Below are positions 34,559-45,436 of a stretch of DNA of 64,000 nucleotides, piece after piece (the stretch's first letter is position 1; every line of letters starts with the position of its first letter). The stretch is from Aurelia coerulea (lineage: Eukaryota > Cnidaria > Scyphozoa > Semaeostomeae > Ulmaridae), in assembly GCA_039566865.1 (NCBI GenBank), contig CM076947.1, positions 9,493,501-9,557,500 of the forward strand. Direction: 5' to 3'. The notes under the pieces were generated by a model. The model was given only the letters and a program-made list of their open reading frames with translations. It was not told the DNA's origin and did no database searches. The position numbers and the translations under genes were made by a program.

Positions 34559-34887
34559 TAGTTTTTGTTTATCATTTGTCTCTTTCTTCTTTTTTAGGGA
34601 CAAAATCAAATTACTAATGAAATATTTATGATTAATAAAGTAAAAAATTTAGAAACATTTAGCCTCAAAACATGCTGCATCCAAAAATGTTTATTACTAC
34701 TTAATGGGAACATTCTAGCTTGAGAAACTTTTTAGATGAAAAAGAATATTGACCATTATAGATCGTATTGACAAGTATAAGGTCGCTTTGGCGAAAACTT
34801 TGAGTTTGTGGTCTTTTTTGTAAATTTGGCGGACAAAGGTAGAACTGATTATATTAAAATTTTGAGATACTGGTCTTTTGTTCTTAA

Positions 34888-35470
34888 CCCTATCAAATTT
34901 GGCCCCCCTCCTAGTAGATTTTTTGTTATAACTCTGCCAGGAGAACAACTATGGCCCGGAAACTTTCTGACTTTTTGCTGCTACGTACTGTGCAACGACT
35001 CAAAAAGTTTTGTAAAAATATTTTGACAAATGAGGGGGAGGGAGGCAATTTTCTGGAACTGGCTCAGTCAAAATCGCCAATTCTCGAATATTAATTTTCG
35101 CGAAAAAATAGCATCGCAATAGTTTGCAATTATATTTTGCTGGGTAGTTTTATTTGATGTAATCGATCATGATTTTCATGTTTGGATGGAAATTGTGCTC
35201 AAAATTATATTTTATCGCATTTTTCCTGATTTTGATCGATTTTGTAACTTTTGTTGACCACACAAGGAAAAATGCTGACACAAGCAATAATGATGACTAA
35301 TTTTAGGTTAATTTTCATATTCTCATAAAGTATCTCACCTGTGGCTATTAGTACACCAAATCTGGTTGCTCTATCTATTTCCCGGCAAGAGTTAGGTAAA
35401 GGGGAGGGGGGTCTTTGTTGCCCCGTTACAACCAAGATAGTACGTGTCAGATAGCCCAACCACTATAGGG
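34888..35470. repeat. Possible TTAA MITE
   Basis: The left end is TTAA followed by CCCTATCAAATTTGGCCCCCC. The right end would be ATAGGG followed by TTGA at 35471. Only six terminal bases clearly match in inverted orientation, so this is tentative. Confidence 0.3.
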
Positions 35471-35474
35471 TTGA

Positions 35475-36296
35475 TTTGGGCGAACAAAGGTAGCACCAGC
35501 AGCTTACAGGTAAATTTTATAATTTTGATTGGATAGAAGGTTAGAAAATTTGATTTCTAGGACAAATTGATTTAAAAAAAGGAAGACTGATTTTAAGATT
35601 TCACATTTGTCTCAATGTAGTCAGTGAAAAAAGTCAATGAAACTTGATGTAAGCGTAGCAAGTAAGAATGGCGACCGGGGGGCTTGGCTTGCCCCAGGGA
35701 AATTTTTCATGGCCACGCTCTTTACATCATTTTACAACATAAGAAAGCGGCCCATTTTTGAAGAATTTGCCTTTTAAAGAAGCAAAGGTTCATAAATGAT
35801 GGGGTCTTTCCAGGAAAATTTTGAAAATAGAAACTTGAATGAAAATTTCACGAGGATATACACTCACTTCACTTTTTCATAACAAACCACTTATAAGAAA
35901 CGGTAGGCTCAATTTGTCGAAAGCTAAGGAACAACCCTACCTGAATTGAAAGAAGCTAAAAAACTGCTGTAATTTTCAGTTTTAATTTTCCTATCGCACT
36001 CAAAATTATTTTGACATTGTACAGTTAAAGTAAATGTTTGGACATTTTTTTGAGTGCGAATCATGTTATTTACTCGTTTTGATATCTTACTAAGTAATTT
36101 GGGAGCACGTTAGACAAGACAAAATCAACTCTACACTTCTGGCATTAAAAATATAAGAAACACGTAAGAAACTTTTGTTAGCACTGAGTAATTAAGTGCA
36201 GCCATGGTGCAGCTAACAAAGCGGAAGTCCCGGAAGTATTCATATTCCTGGATACGAATAAAGAGTTTCTCAGATTTTATTTTTCAATATTATCCC
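35475..36296. other. Interior of foldback 3, no gene
   Basis: AT-rich sequence with fragments of the CACGTATTT-related repeat (CTTATAAGAAACGGTAGGCTC near 35890). No coding frame was recognised. Confidence 0.35.
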
Positions 36297-36304
36297 TTAT
36301 ATTA

Positions 36305-36590
36305 CCCGGGGAGGGGGTACTTGACCAATTTGTGGTCGGGACCTTGCTATCAAAGCTTCCAAAAAATACCCGTTCCTTATAGCAATGTTCCGAAAAACTA
36401 TACCCGACCTTATACCAATTTTCCAAAAAAGTACACCCGACCTTATACCAATCCTCCGAAAATTTATATCCGACCTTATACTTATACCAAAATCGTGAAA
36501 ATCGATACCGTTCCTTATACAAAAATTCGATACCCTTCCCGATGGCACGTCCCCGTACCCAAAATATGCGAAGCACCCCCCTCCCCCGGG
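36305..36590. mobile_element. 286-bp MITE with CCC/GGG ends and internal tandem repeats
   Basis: Inverted ends CCCGGGGAGGGGG; perfect 8-bp duplication TTATATTA (36297-36304 and 36591-36598). The interior has about five 30-bp tandem units around CTTATACCAATTTTCC/GAC. The ends are shared with 21090-21597. The 138-codon frame through it is a repeat artefact. Confidence 0.75.
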
Positions 36591-36791
36591 TTATATTACT
36601 CCTGTTTCTTGACTGTATGATAATCTGAAAGTCAAAGTTCAAATCAAAAGTTTCTTACAAAAATACATGCATGCATTTCCACTGCATTGACTAAGAAATG
36701 CATAGGAAAGCTAAGATTTCAATGGTTGAAAGGTAAGCTGTCGGCTTTATCTTTAGATATTAATAAAATAAGAGCTAATTCAAGCCTACTA

Positions 36792-37130
36792 CACGTATTT
36801 TTTTTATAAGAAACTAAGAATTTTGGCCAGTCTGAAAGTTTCTTAAAATTATCAGATTTTCAGTACACGTATTTTTTTGTAAGAAACTAAGAATTTCGTC
36901 CAGTACTGACAGTTTCTTAAAATTATCGTATTTTGAATACTCAAAGTTTCTTACGAGTCTCTTGGAGGTTCATAAAAATTTTCTTGTTCTCTGCATGTGC
37001 CCTTGTGAACATTTCAAAACAATGTTTTTGTAGCCTTTCCAATGTTTAGACATTACTCAAGTACCTTATGAGTAATATCATACAGGAAACAAGTGAAATT
37101 AGAGTAGAAATATATCAAGGATTTTCATGC
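36792..37130 (+). repeat. Right-truncated CACGTATTT-family MITE
   Basis: Starts CACGTATTTTTTTTATAAG after TA, then repeats its own first 60 bp (second copy from 36866), and continues with CCTTTCCAATGTTTAGACAT. The inverted right end is missing; the array begins soon after. Confidence 0.55.
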
Positions 37131-37217
37131 AAAAGCTTCCCTTGCTTCGTAACTTCTGTCATCCTGGTTCCTGGCGAAAAGAAATGCGTCCCGAGACAGA
37201 GACCTGATCAGTGTTAC

Positions 37218-38375
37218 TAGAATGCAACTCGTCCACCCGTCCACCCTGTCCACCCTAAGATTCTCTCAATCTCTCGATTTATTTCCTATGACGTACCACG
37301 TGCAAGTCGTCCACCCGTCCACCCTGTCCACCCTAAGATTCTCTCAATCTCTCGATTTCTTTCCTATGACTACCACGTGCAAGTCGTCCAACCGTCCACC
37401 CTGTCCACCCTAAGATTCTCTCAATCTCTCGATTTCTTTCCTATGACGTACCACGTGCAAGTCGTCCACCCGTCCACCCTGTCCACCCTAAGATTCTCTC
37501 AATCTCTCGATTTCTTTCCTATGACGTACCACGTGCAAGTCGTCCACCCGTCCACCCTGTCCACCCTAAGATTCTCTCAATCTCTCGATTTCTTTCCTAT
37601 GACGTACCACATGCAAGTCGTCCACCCGTCCACCCTGTCCACCCTAAGATTCTCTCAATCTCTCCTTTTCTTTCCTATGACGTACCACGTGCAAGTCGTC
37701 CACCCGTCCACCCTGTCCACCCTAAGATTCTCTCAATCTCTCGATTTCTTTCCTATGACGTACCACGTGCAACCCGTCCACCCGTCCACCCTAAGATTCC
37801 CTCAATCTCTCTATTTCTTTCCTATGACGTACCACGTGCAACCCGTCCACCCGTCCACCCTGTCCACCCTAAGATTCCCTCAATCTCTGGTTTTCTTTCC
37901 TATGACGTACCACGTGCAAGTCGTCCAACCGTCCACCCTGTCCACCCTAAGATTCCCTCAATCTCTCTATTTCTTTCCTATGACGTACCACGTGCAACCC
38001 GTCCACCCGTCCACCCTGTCCACCCTTATATTCTCTCAGTCTCTGGTTTTCTTTCCTATGACGTACCACGTGCAACTCGTCCACCCGTCCACCCTGTCCA
38101 CCCTTAGATTCTCCAAGTCTCTGGTTTTCTTTCCTATGACGTACCACGTGCAACTCGTCCACCCGTCCACCCTGTCCACCCTTATATTCTCTCAGTCTCT
38201 GGTTTTCTTTCCTATGACGTACCATGTGCAAGTCGTCCACCCGTCCACCCTGTCCACCCTAAGATTCTCTCAATCTCTCGATTTCTTTCCTATGACGTAC
38301 CACGTGCAAGTCGTCCACCCGTCCACCCTGTCCACCCTAAGATTCTCTCAATCTCTCCTTTTCTTGCACCCTTGG
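37218..38375 (-). repeat. 78-bp minisatellite, right arm of foldback 3
   Basis: About 15 units, the reverse complement of the left-arm unit (CCACCCTGTCCACCCTAAGA, TTTCCTATGACGTACCACG). One unit lacks the CCTGTCCACC step and another the CG of GACGTACC. The long frame of 355 codons is an artefact. Confidence 0.95.
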
Positions 38376-38550
38376 ATTCCCTCATTCTCTGCTCCAAATC
38401 AATGCTCAAAAATGATCGAGCTATTGATCAATTATGACTGTTGAAGTGATCAATCAGAGATTATGATAAACTGGAATGAAATGTTGGCCCCCTCAATTTC
38501 TATTAGTAGGATTTCATTCTTTGATATATCGAGGAATAGCCCTTTCGTAG

Positions 38551-39016
38551 TTATTGCAAACAACAACAACATTAAGTCACTTTATGTGGCCACAGCACTG
38601 AAACCTTGTGACTTTTCCTAAAATTTTATGGACTGATTAAAATTTTTGATTTTTTCAAAATGGTAGATACTGATCGTGTGACCAACCTCTTTTCAACACG
38701 AGGTCAGCCAGACAATTGAAGAGCTACAATTGAGTCTAGTTTTTGGAAGGATGACTGTAGAACATTTAGAATACCACCATTTGATAGCTCTCAATGAAAG
38801 CTTTCAGATGATAATAATAGTAATAATAATAACAATGTTTATACAGTGTAACCTCTTCAACACGCTAAGTGCTGTTATCAATGAGGGCCCTGTATCTAAA
38901 AAATACGATATAAGAGGTTACAATGATATGTTACAACAAAGAAATATCGTAGTTAGGTAAAACTGTTCACGTTCAAAAGCATAAATTTATTTCTTAGTTG
39001 TCCAAATAAAATGGTT
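38551..39016. other. No gene recognised
   Basis: This is the flank of foldback 3 on the right, and therefore the former upstream region of the HECT gene. Only a 76-codon frame without motifs. Confidence 0.35.
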
Positions 39017-39237
39017 TTAGCTTATCTTTAAAAAGAAGGAATGAGTCAAATTGGCGAAGGTTGCTTGGAAGTTTGTTGTACATCTTGGGACCTTAAACCA
39101 AAAACCCCTCTTTGCCTGTTTCTGTTTTAACTCTGGGATTCGAGCTGCATATTTATTGTTATGGGTGTTCTGATTATGATCCAAGGGTTCCAGACATGTC
39201 TTCATAAGTTCTATAGATGTTCTCTTTAGGCATTTAA

Positions 39238-40717
39238 CCCTATCTGTACTGGGCGATTTTTTTGGTAATTTGTACTGGGGGGGGGGGCGTTTTTGGCCCC
39301 CCCCCTCTTTTTCTCCAAAACTACAAAAGATATAACAATAAGACTTACCCCTATTGTTCTTTAGACAAATGGATATTCAAATATAACAATGGCAATTAAT
39401 AAGTCACGTAATTCGTTGCTAGGCAACCGAAAAACTGACGAAAATTGGCAAATTTATACCTTCTTAACCAGAAAAATTCTATTTAATCAACCACTCAACT
39501 GATTTTCTCCAAATTTGTTTCAAATAGTAGAAAATATGTTATAGTTCATATACCGGGTGAGTCAAAAAAAACGTGGGGTGTTTGACGGACTGTGACGTCG
39601 CTTGTAGCCACCCGATCGTTGTGAAATAAATGTGTCCGTGCAGCAAAGGTCTAACTTAGATTATAAGCCTTACCCCATTAAAATCGGTCACTTGGTGCAT
39701 TAGTTAAAACGTATTTTCTTTGTAAGACCTTGTATGGGAGTCTTGCAAACTGATGGAATCTTTAGCCAGCAAGGCCATTCAGCATTTTAGCCTTGCCAAA
39801 GTTACAGATACACGTGGTATTATGAGAGGAGAATGAAATAGTTAGGAAATAGTGTTTTCTCTCCTGATAATACCACATGTATCTGTAACTTTGGTAAGGC
39901 TAAAATGCTGAAGGGCCTTGGCTAAAGATTCCATCAGTTTGCAAGACTCCCATACAAGGCCTTACAAAGAAGATACGTTTTAACTAATACACCAAGTGAC
40001 CGATTTTAATGAGGTTAGTCTTATAATCTAAGTTAGACCTTTTGCTGCATGGGAAAATTTATTTCACGACGATCGGGTGGCTACAAGCAATGTCACAGTC
40101 CGCCAAACACCCCACGTTTTCTTTGACTCACCCGGTATATATATACTTTGCAAAAATTTTTAGTTTCTATTTTTAGCACAATTAGCCTTAAGTCAGCCTT
40201 TTGTTGCATGCATTTACTTTCATCGCAGGTTTTTTGCCAGTCCTGCCCTTTTATCTAGTAAATATAGACTCAAAATGAATCAAATTAATAAGATGAAGCA
40301 AATTAGACTAAACAAATTTATATTTGACACTTCTTTATCAGGTAAATGACGTCATAAATGTTAATGACGTCATAGATATTAAATATTGCTGACATCAGCA
40401 AATATGAACAAATTATATATCAAATGAAAGTACTCATCAAATGCAATCGAATGGTGCATGTTTGAGATCGATCAAGCAAACGACACGAAAACTACGGACA
40501 TTGTAAGATTTTTTTGTTGACTACTCTCCAAATATGGTATCACTGTGGTCACATGATCAGAGATAGAACAATGGAATGTTAAGAATTTAATTGCCTATGA
40601 AATTTGAGTAAAAGTCACCAAAACTGGTGGTTATATCTCTTGTCGTTTTAGCCTAATGCAGCAAAAACTGGTAGGGGGGGGGGGCGAAAAACGCCCCCCC
40701 CCCCAGTACGAATGGGG
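39238..40717. mobile_element. 1.48-kb TTAA-flanked (piggyBac-like) non-autonomous element
   Basis: TTAA on both sides (39234-39237 and 40718-40721). Inverted ends are CCCTATCTGTACTGGG and CCCCATTCGTACTGGGGGGG, with G/C runs just inside, as in the smaller element at 1445-2000. It interrupts a LINE frame and contains the palindromic MITE at 39553-40135. No transposase. Confidence 0.7.
39553..40135. mobile_element. Near-perfect palindromic MITE (583 bp)
   Basis: Flanked by TA (39551-39552 and 40136-40137). Ends CCGGGTGAGTCAAAAAAAAC. Almost the whole length is an inverted repeat with a centre near 39835 (AGATACACGTGGTATTATGA against its inverted copy), so a transcript would fold into one hairpin with arms of about 270 bp. 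Confidence 0.85.
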
Positions 40718-41004
40718 TTAAAGACCAATAGACAAGCCTTGTATTTCTTGTTGTTTTCGATCGACATAAATTTGCCATCTTTCTGCTGTTTACTTTTTCC
40801 ATAAATAATCTTTAGAGCTCTGTTCTGAATTGATTCAAATTTTCTGCAGTCTGTTTCAGCTATTTTTAGGACAGGAGTAGAGCAGTATAGGATTCCCGGT
40901 ACAATGACAGCCTTGTAAACAGTCTCGGCTGCTGCTCTAGTCAGTAAAGGTCTCATCCTCCAGAGAAGTTTAAGCTTGTGTAGTTTTATCAATTGTTTTA
41001 TCAC

Positions 41005-41433
41005 ATCAGCAAATCAAACGTTCATGACATCTTCAAAGTTTATTACATCATTTAAATAATAACAATGCATTAGATGGCTTTAAATGGTCAGAATTGGTTA
41101 CATTGATTGGTATGGACAATTTTAAGACATTTTAGAGTATTTTCATCAGTGATTAGGGGTTTAAATGAAACAATGTCAAACTGATGCAAATAAATGATGA
41201 ATATGTGATATAAGTAATGAGCCTAAATTTACATCACATTGCCGATTTTTACCCAATGGTGCTTGGGGATACATTCTAGTAGCATTATGAAAGAAATTAT
41301 CAACTAAGATCTTCAATAATATTGGCAATGTTGCTAATTCAAGTAAATAGTGCAATTTTCCTCCATTATGATGTCATAGTGATGCAATTAAGAATAAAAA
41401 TTCACCTATTGTGTAGATTCTGTTCGTTCAATT
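41005..41433. other. No gene recognised
   Basis: AT-rich non-coding sequence with no motif or repeat that I can name. Confidence 0.3.
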
Positions 41434-42310
41434 AGAGTGGTGTCGCCCTGGTCCATCCACTCTTCAGAAAACGAACATTTTCCGCGAGTTCAAAGAAGTT
41501 TTGGAGAGGAACTCACCTTGAAACGGCTTCTCAAATCATGCTACAAGCCTCACAGTGAGATCTGTATCATTAGTTTCCTTTTTGTCATGCTGGAACCACA
41601 CAAATACGGACATGTCTTGAACGCCTAAATTAGGCCGTAGCGCCCTGGTCAGACCGCAGCAGAATCAATTGTTTTAGTACATCAAACACTTTTCAAGCCA
41701 TTCACCTGTTTACCACAGTATCATTTCATTTCCCAGAAGACCGGAAAGTTACAAAACAAATTCTAATTTTATTGAAAATTATTTCTAAATATTGTTGATT
41801 TCAATCCTGCTTTCAACTCTCTTATCCTTGACCTCAGTTACCTCTAAAGCACATTATGAATCAACAGCTTGCAGAACTAAAGACTTGAACGGTGTGGACA
41901 CACCTGGGCGCCATTATGTCAGTTACAGTGCTCTTCCGAAATGAGCATTAGGTCTGACAATTTGTGTGCGATTCTTGAGATTTCTTTGGATATGAAACCA
42001 GAAGAGTTGGAGGAAACTGTCCTGAAGCCAACTTTGTTTTAACTGTAAGATATATCGAGAAGCAACACAAAATAGACATGGTATGTGGAAACGTCAAGGG
42101 AAAACGTCAACTTCAAAACTTTATTGTAGCTCTTCTGAGCAACACAAAGCAGCAAAATCGAAAAAAATATCAAAGAGATGACATCAGCAAACAACTTTTG
42201 CATGCTTTTTGGAAAAGCTAGGCTCAAGCTCCCTTTGATTTCAATGTTTTATGCAAGGCTGTTGCACAACCCGGAATCTATTAGTAGACAGACCAGGGCG
42301 ACGCTACTCT
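41434..42310. repeat. Possible 877-bp MITE
   Basis: Ends AGAGTGGTGTCGCCCTGGTC and inverted AGAGTAGCGTCGCCCTGGTC (18 of 20 match). A third copy of GCGCCCTGGTCAGACC occurs at 41640. Target duplication unclear. Just right of it, near 42352-42398, a lone G-rich end followed by TTAA may belong to another TTAA element. Confidence 0.45.
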
Positions 42311-42573
42311 ATTTTACTAAATTTCATCCTCATATCTGCAATTTTGACAAAGTTACGGAGGGGGGCACACTACTGGTCAAAAAAGCCCGGTGGTAATAGG
42401 GTTAAATGACGTCATCAATCATGTGACATTTAGACATTTTCAAAAAAGTCAGCTGGCAGATTTTGAAAGCCTGAGCACTCCTCTGCAAGAACCCGTTGAG
42501 AAAACAAACATTAGGCTGAATTCCAGATAGTCAGGCTATATGTCATGTGGCATTTTGTTTGATGTGCGCAATG

Positions 42574-42757
42574 ATGTGGCGCAGTGGTGTAATTCTCTGA
42601 CTTTGCAGCCAGAACAGTCAGGCGGAGTGGGTTCGATACCCGGTAGGACCCCATCACTTGAGGGTCATGACAGGGGTCGTGGAATCGATTAGGTCTGCTC
42701 TATTTCTGCGATCCCAGCGCTTGGCGCTGAAAAATGCAACTTCATCTTCACCTTCAC
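42574..42757 (+). repeat. tRNA-derived SINE (copy B)
   Basis: A-box-like TGGCGCAGTGG (42577-42587) and a perfect B box GGTTCGATACC (42630-42640), then a unique body and a CTTCAC tail. It is the full-length match of copy A (10950-11142). It sits at the 3' end of the YqaJ-like pseudogene, whose frame runs into it. Confidence 0.8.
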
Positions 42758-44110
42758 AAATGCTTGGCACAGGGACAACATTACTTTGATAAAAGAGGAG
42801 TCTCTCTCGATGAAGAACATCATAAACTGTTTTGTTTCTGGAAGAAACAAAAACAGGATAACAGCAGGCACATTGGACAAGCAGCACATCTGCAATTGAC
42901 ACTGACAGATGTGATAGCCATGCAAAGTTTGTAGTGGTTGTGAGCTCCCTATTGCACGTGTTTTGATTTTGACAATGTACTTTCCACTAATCTCAATCAA
43001 GGCGTTGTTTCCATCTCGCAAAAAGAAGCTGTCGGTTTTAAAGTTCGTTGACAGAGATAAATAGCCACCTCCAGGCCTGCATATGCAGGGAGCTGGGCAA
43101 GCTAAAAATAGATCTTGTTTCTTAGCCAATGAAAAGTGAGAACTCTTGTGGTGATCACCACTTTCACGTGATCAGGTTTTCTCGAGATCAAACACATTCA
43201 AAATGGCTAATGATCCGGATTCAAAGTTGTGTTTTCCTGCAAGAAACTAGCGAACTCAACAAGCTGGAGAGTTTTACATTTTGTTTTTGGGGTACGAGAA
43301 AAAGGAAGGGGAGTTGTTGGACAAGCACGACAATATCCAGTTGTTATTAGGCTTCGAGACTTCAGCAGAGACAACACTAACAGAATGGATTTTGGAAACA
43401 GTTGAGTTAGGCGCCTAGGCCGATCATTGCTGAAGACGTACAAAACTCAGTCCGTGCATGACAAAATTTGAAAAGCTGGCAGATGGATATGCTCACATGC
43501 TGGAAGATGTTCGTATGAAGTAAGTTCCACGAAAAGAGGGCAAATGTGATTATGGAGAATGATATTATTATTTTTTTGTATTGTAGCTGTACAGCCTTGT
43601 GCATTTTCCATTCATTCCTCTTCCTCAATTCAGTGGCGTGATGAAAGGCGAGCGCTGATTGGTCAATTTAATTGTGTTAGATTTCAATTGAGTTGAAGTT
43701 ATTTTTAAAAAGCCGTTGGCTTTAGCTCGGTCAAGTAACTTTAAGAATCCTCTCTGGCGAAGCACCAAAATGTTCAGGATCACCTGGAGATTGAACGAAT
43801 GGACTTTCAAACAGATCAAGCCCTGATCCTGCCTCAAATTCACATGAAGCTACACTCTCATACCTCTTTCCAGGCTCAAAATTGAGAAATGATGTGTGTT
43901 CTTCTTCAACATTTCTGCAATGCACAGCCACGAGGTGGTAAATTCCTTTTGTCCAGACAGCCCCATTAATAATGGAATCTTTGATGATGTGACTTTACCA
44001 ACTCTAGATGCGAACCATTCTTTCGATCGTTGCTTTGAGATGGATGTTTGCAAGGGAGGGAGTATAATTGGTGCAACTGCGAAATTTTCATTGACTTGGA
44101 AAATCGCTTT
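42758..44110 (-). pseudogene. YqaJ-like exonuclease pseudogene
   Basis: YqaJ-type enzymes are lambda-exonuclease-like nucleases often carried by invertebrate transposons. Minus-strand pieces in order: SKEWFASRVGKVTSSKIPLL (N-terminal motif, about 44090-44030), a frameshift near 43870, then GLDLFESPFV and FGASPERIL (corresponding to the usual G-S-P-D-G motif, altered), a gap or intron (43730-43130), and FFLRDGNNALIEIS followed by HGYHICQCQLQM (the E-x-K and Q-x-Q region). The catalytic E-x-K is not recognisable (IEIS). The tail is lost to the SINE at 42757. It is non-functional as read. Confidence 0.5.
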
Positions 44111-44752
44111 ACGGCCAGTTTTTATTACCAAGGCAAATGAGAAGCATACTGGGTGAATTTGACTCTTGGAGATCAATCTCAAGCTGCTTGAAAGAGGCCT
44201 CATCTAAGGGTGGTTCGCTTGGTGGTTTGAGCAATATTCAGCATCTACTTGGTCTGGCAATCTTCTTTTTCGTCCACTGGAAGATCTCTGTCCAGATTTT
44301 GACATTAAAATGTCCTGCAGTGGCATTGCGCTTCACAATCTCTTTTTCTGGATCTTTCTCTTCATGCAGAGATGGTAAGTTCCACTATCATGCAGTGATA
44401 GATACCTTCACCTCAAATCAATACATTTTGATGACTTCATAGCAGGTCTTGTGTATCCCTCCAATACAAAGACATTCTCATTGATAATGTTGATGGGCAT
44501 AGGTCTAATGCTGGTTTCAAATTTCAAAGTTTTTGATAACGTATACCCTTCGTTTATATGCTTCATATCCCCACTTTTTTCAAAGAATGACTCGATTCCA
44601 GAATGCATAATTTTGATGCTTCTTGTCCCCACTTTTTTCAAAGAATGACTTGATTCCAGAATGCACAATTTTGCCAAGTGGAAGGCCAAGTAAGCTCTGC
44701 GTGAACTCTACGTACACTACGTACAGTATTCATCCTTTTTTCCATCTAGCAT

Positions 44753-45073
44753 ACAACGATCATATCCCGTGATTTAAATCATGTATCGCCAGCCCCTCAG
44801 CAACGAAGTGATACGGCAACTGAAGAAAAGACTGAAAAACAATCAGTCTCCCGGAACCTTGGCAACCAGCAAGCAGTAAGAAGATTAGTGAGTGATGTTG
44901 AAATAATGGATAAAGAGGGTGAAAGTGCAGATGTCTCCAACACAACGGATACACATTATGAGGTTGAAAGCTTGATAAAGAAAAGTGTGCGGCAACAGGT
45001 AACACACTACCTAGTGAAATGGAAGAACTTTGATGTTCCAACTTGGGAACCACATACACATATTCCTGCGTAG
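44753..45073 (+). pseudogene. Chromodomain tail, probable retroelement remnant
   Basis: The open frame ends in a chromodomain: YEVESLIKKSVRQQ...HYLVKWKNFDVPTWEPH, with the aromatic-cage positions (Y, W, W) present. Upstream in frame is ISRDLNHVSP, which recalls the end of a Gypsy integrase. Chromodomains at the C-terminus of pol are typical of chromoviruses. No LTR was found, so this is a fragment. A host chromodomain exon is possible but less likely. Confidence 0.55.
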
Positions 45074-45204
45074 ATTAAACGAGTATTTAATACGAATAAC
45101 GGTGACGGTGAGCTAAATACCGAGTAGAAAAACTTGATTGATTTGATGTTAGAGAATGGTGCTAAGTTCATTTTAAAGCTCATTTGGGTAAATCATTAGC
45201 CGTA

Positions 45205-45436
45205 CCGGGTGTCCCAAAAAAGTATAGGCGTTTGAAAAGTTCCCACAAAGAAGCCGTCATTTCAAAAATGTTTATTTTCAGTTAAAGACAAATGACGGAG
45301 ATATAAGGCGACTTAAATCAGGGGCCTGGGCAAGTTATAAATAGCAACCAATAGTATCCGCTTAAATCCTATCACATGATACGTTCATGTGATCAGTTTG
45401 TTCATCCGTCAAAACTGAACTGAGCCTGAAAGCAAA
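45205..45436 (+). repeat. CCGGGTGTCCC end upstream of the Kolobok-like gene
   Basis: After TA at 45203-45204 comes CCGGGTGTCCCAAAAAAGTA, a typical TIR-like end. No inverted partner exists before the transposase ATG at 45437. A 60-bp piece (GACAAATGACGGAGATATAA...GGGGCCTGGGC, 45282-45335) recurs at 57720-57770. It may be the left terminus of the whole Kolobok-like element, or a truncated mariner MITE. Confidence 0.45.

Larger units (their letters stand above)
32707..38541. mobile_element. Foldback element 3 (5.8 kb) with 78-bp minisatellite arms
   Basis: A perfect 9-bp duplication CTTTCGTAG flanks it (32698-32706 and 38542-38550). The outer arms are inverted copies: left GCAGACCCTCGATACATC, right (inverted) GGCTATTCCTCGATATATC, continuing about 180 bp at roughly 70-80% identity before each minisatellite array. 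The arrays (32890-33910 and 37218-38375) are inverted relative to each other. The middle (33.9-37.2 kb) holds several MITEs and no gene. The 9-bp duplication and foldback form suggest a MULE-type mobiliser. It lies just upstream of the HECT start codon. Confidence 0.8.
39017..41004 (-). pseudogene. LINE reverse transcriptase remnant, split by an insertion
   Basis: The minus-strand part at about 41004-40722 reads LLWRMRPLLTRAAAETVYKA, GILYCSTPVLKI and SIQNRALKIIYG, the end of a CR1/L2-type RT as in the copy at 8110-9105. It stops at the TTAA element and resumes at 39233-39017 with HNQNTHNNKY and KQKQAKRGFWFKVPR, the family's C-terminal block. The interrupting element is at 39238-40717. The rest of the LINE is missing. 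Confidence 0.65.

Noticed and set aside
37377..38444. A 355-codon open frame (and similar frames of 116-223 codons at 32864-33928 and 97 codons at 37947-38240)
   Set aside because: They run through 78-bp minisatellite units, which stay open because 78 is divisible by 3. They have no start or splice context and are open on both strands.
42574..42640. Functional tRNA gene
   Set aside because: A and B boxes are present but no proper acceptor stem or anticodon arm can be formed by eye, and the sequence continues as a SINE with a second copy at 10950.
42689..42757. C-terminal extension of the YqaJ-like frame (KMKLHFSAPSAG)
   Set aside because: This part is translated SINE sequence, not the nuclease.
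44888..45073. Chromodomain as the first exon of the Kolobok-like transposase
   Set aside because: A stop follows the domain, and the CCGGGTGTCCC end separates it from the transposase start.
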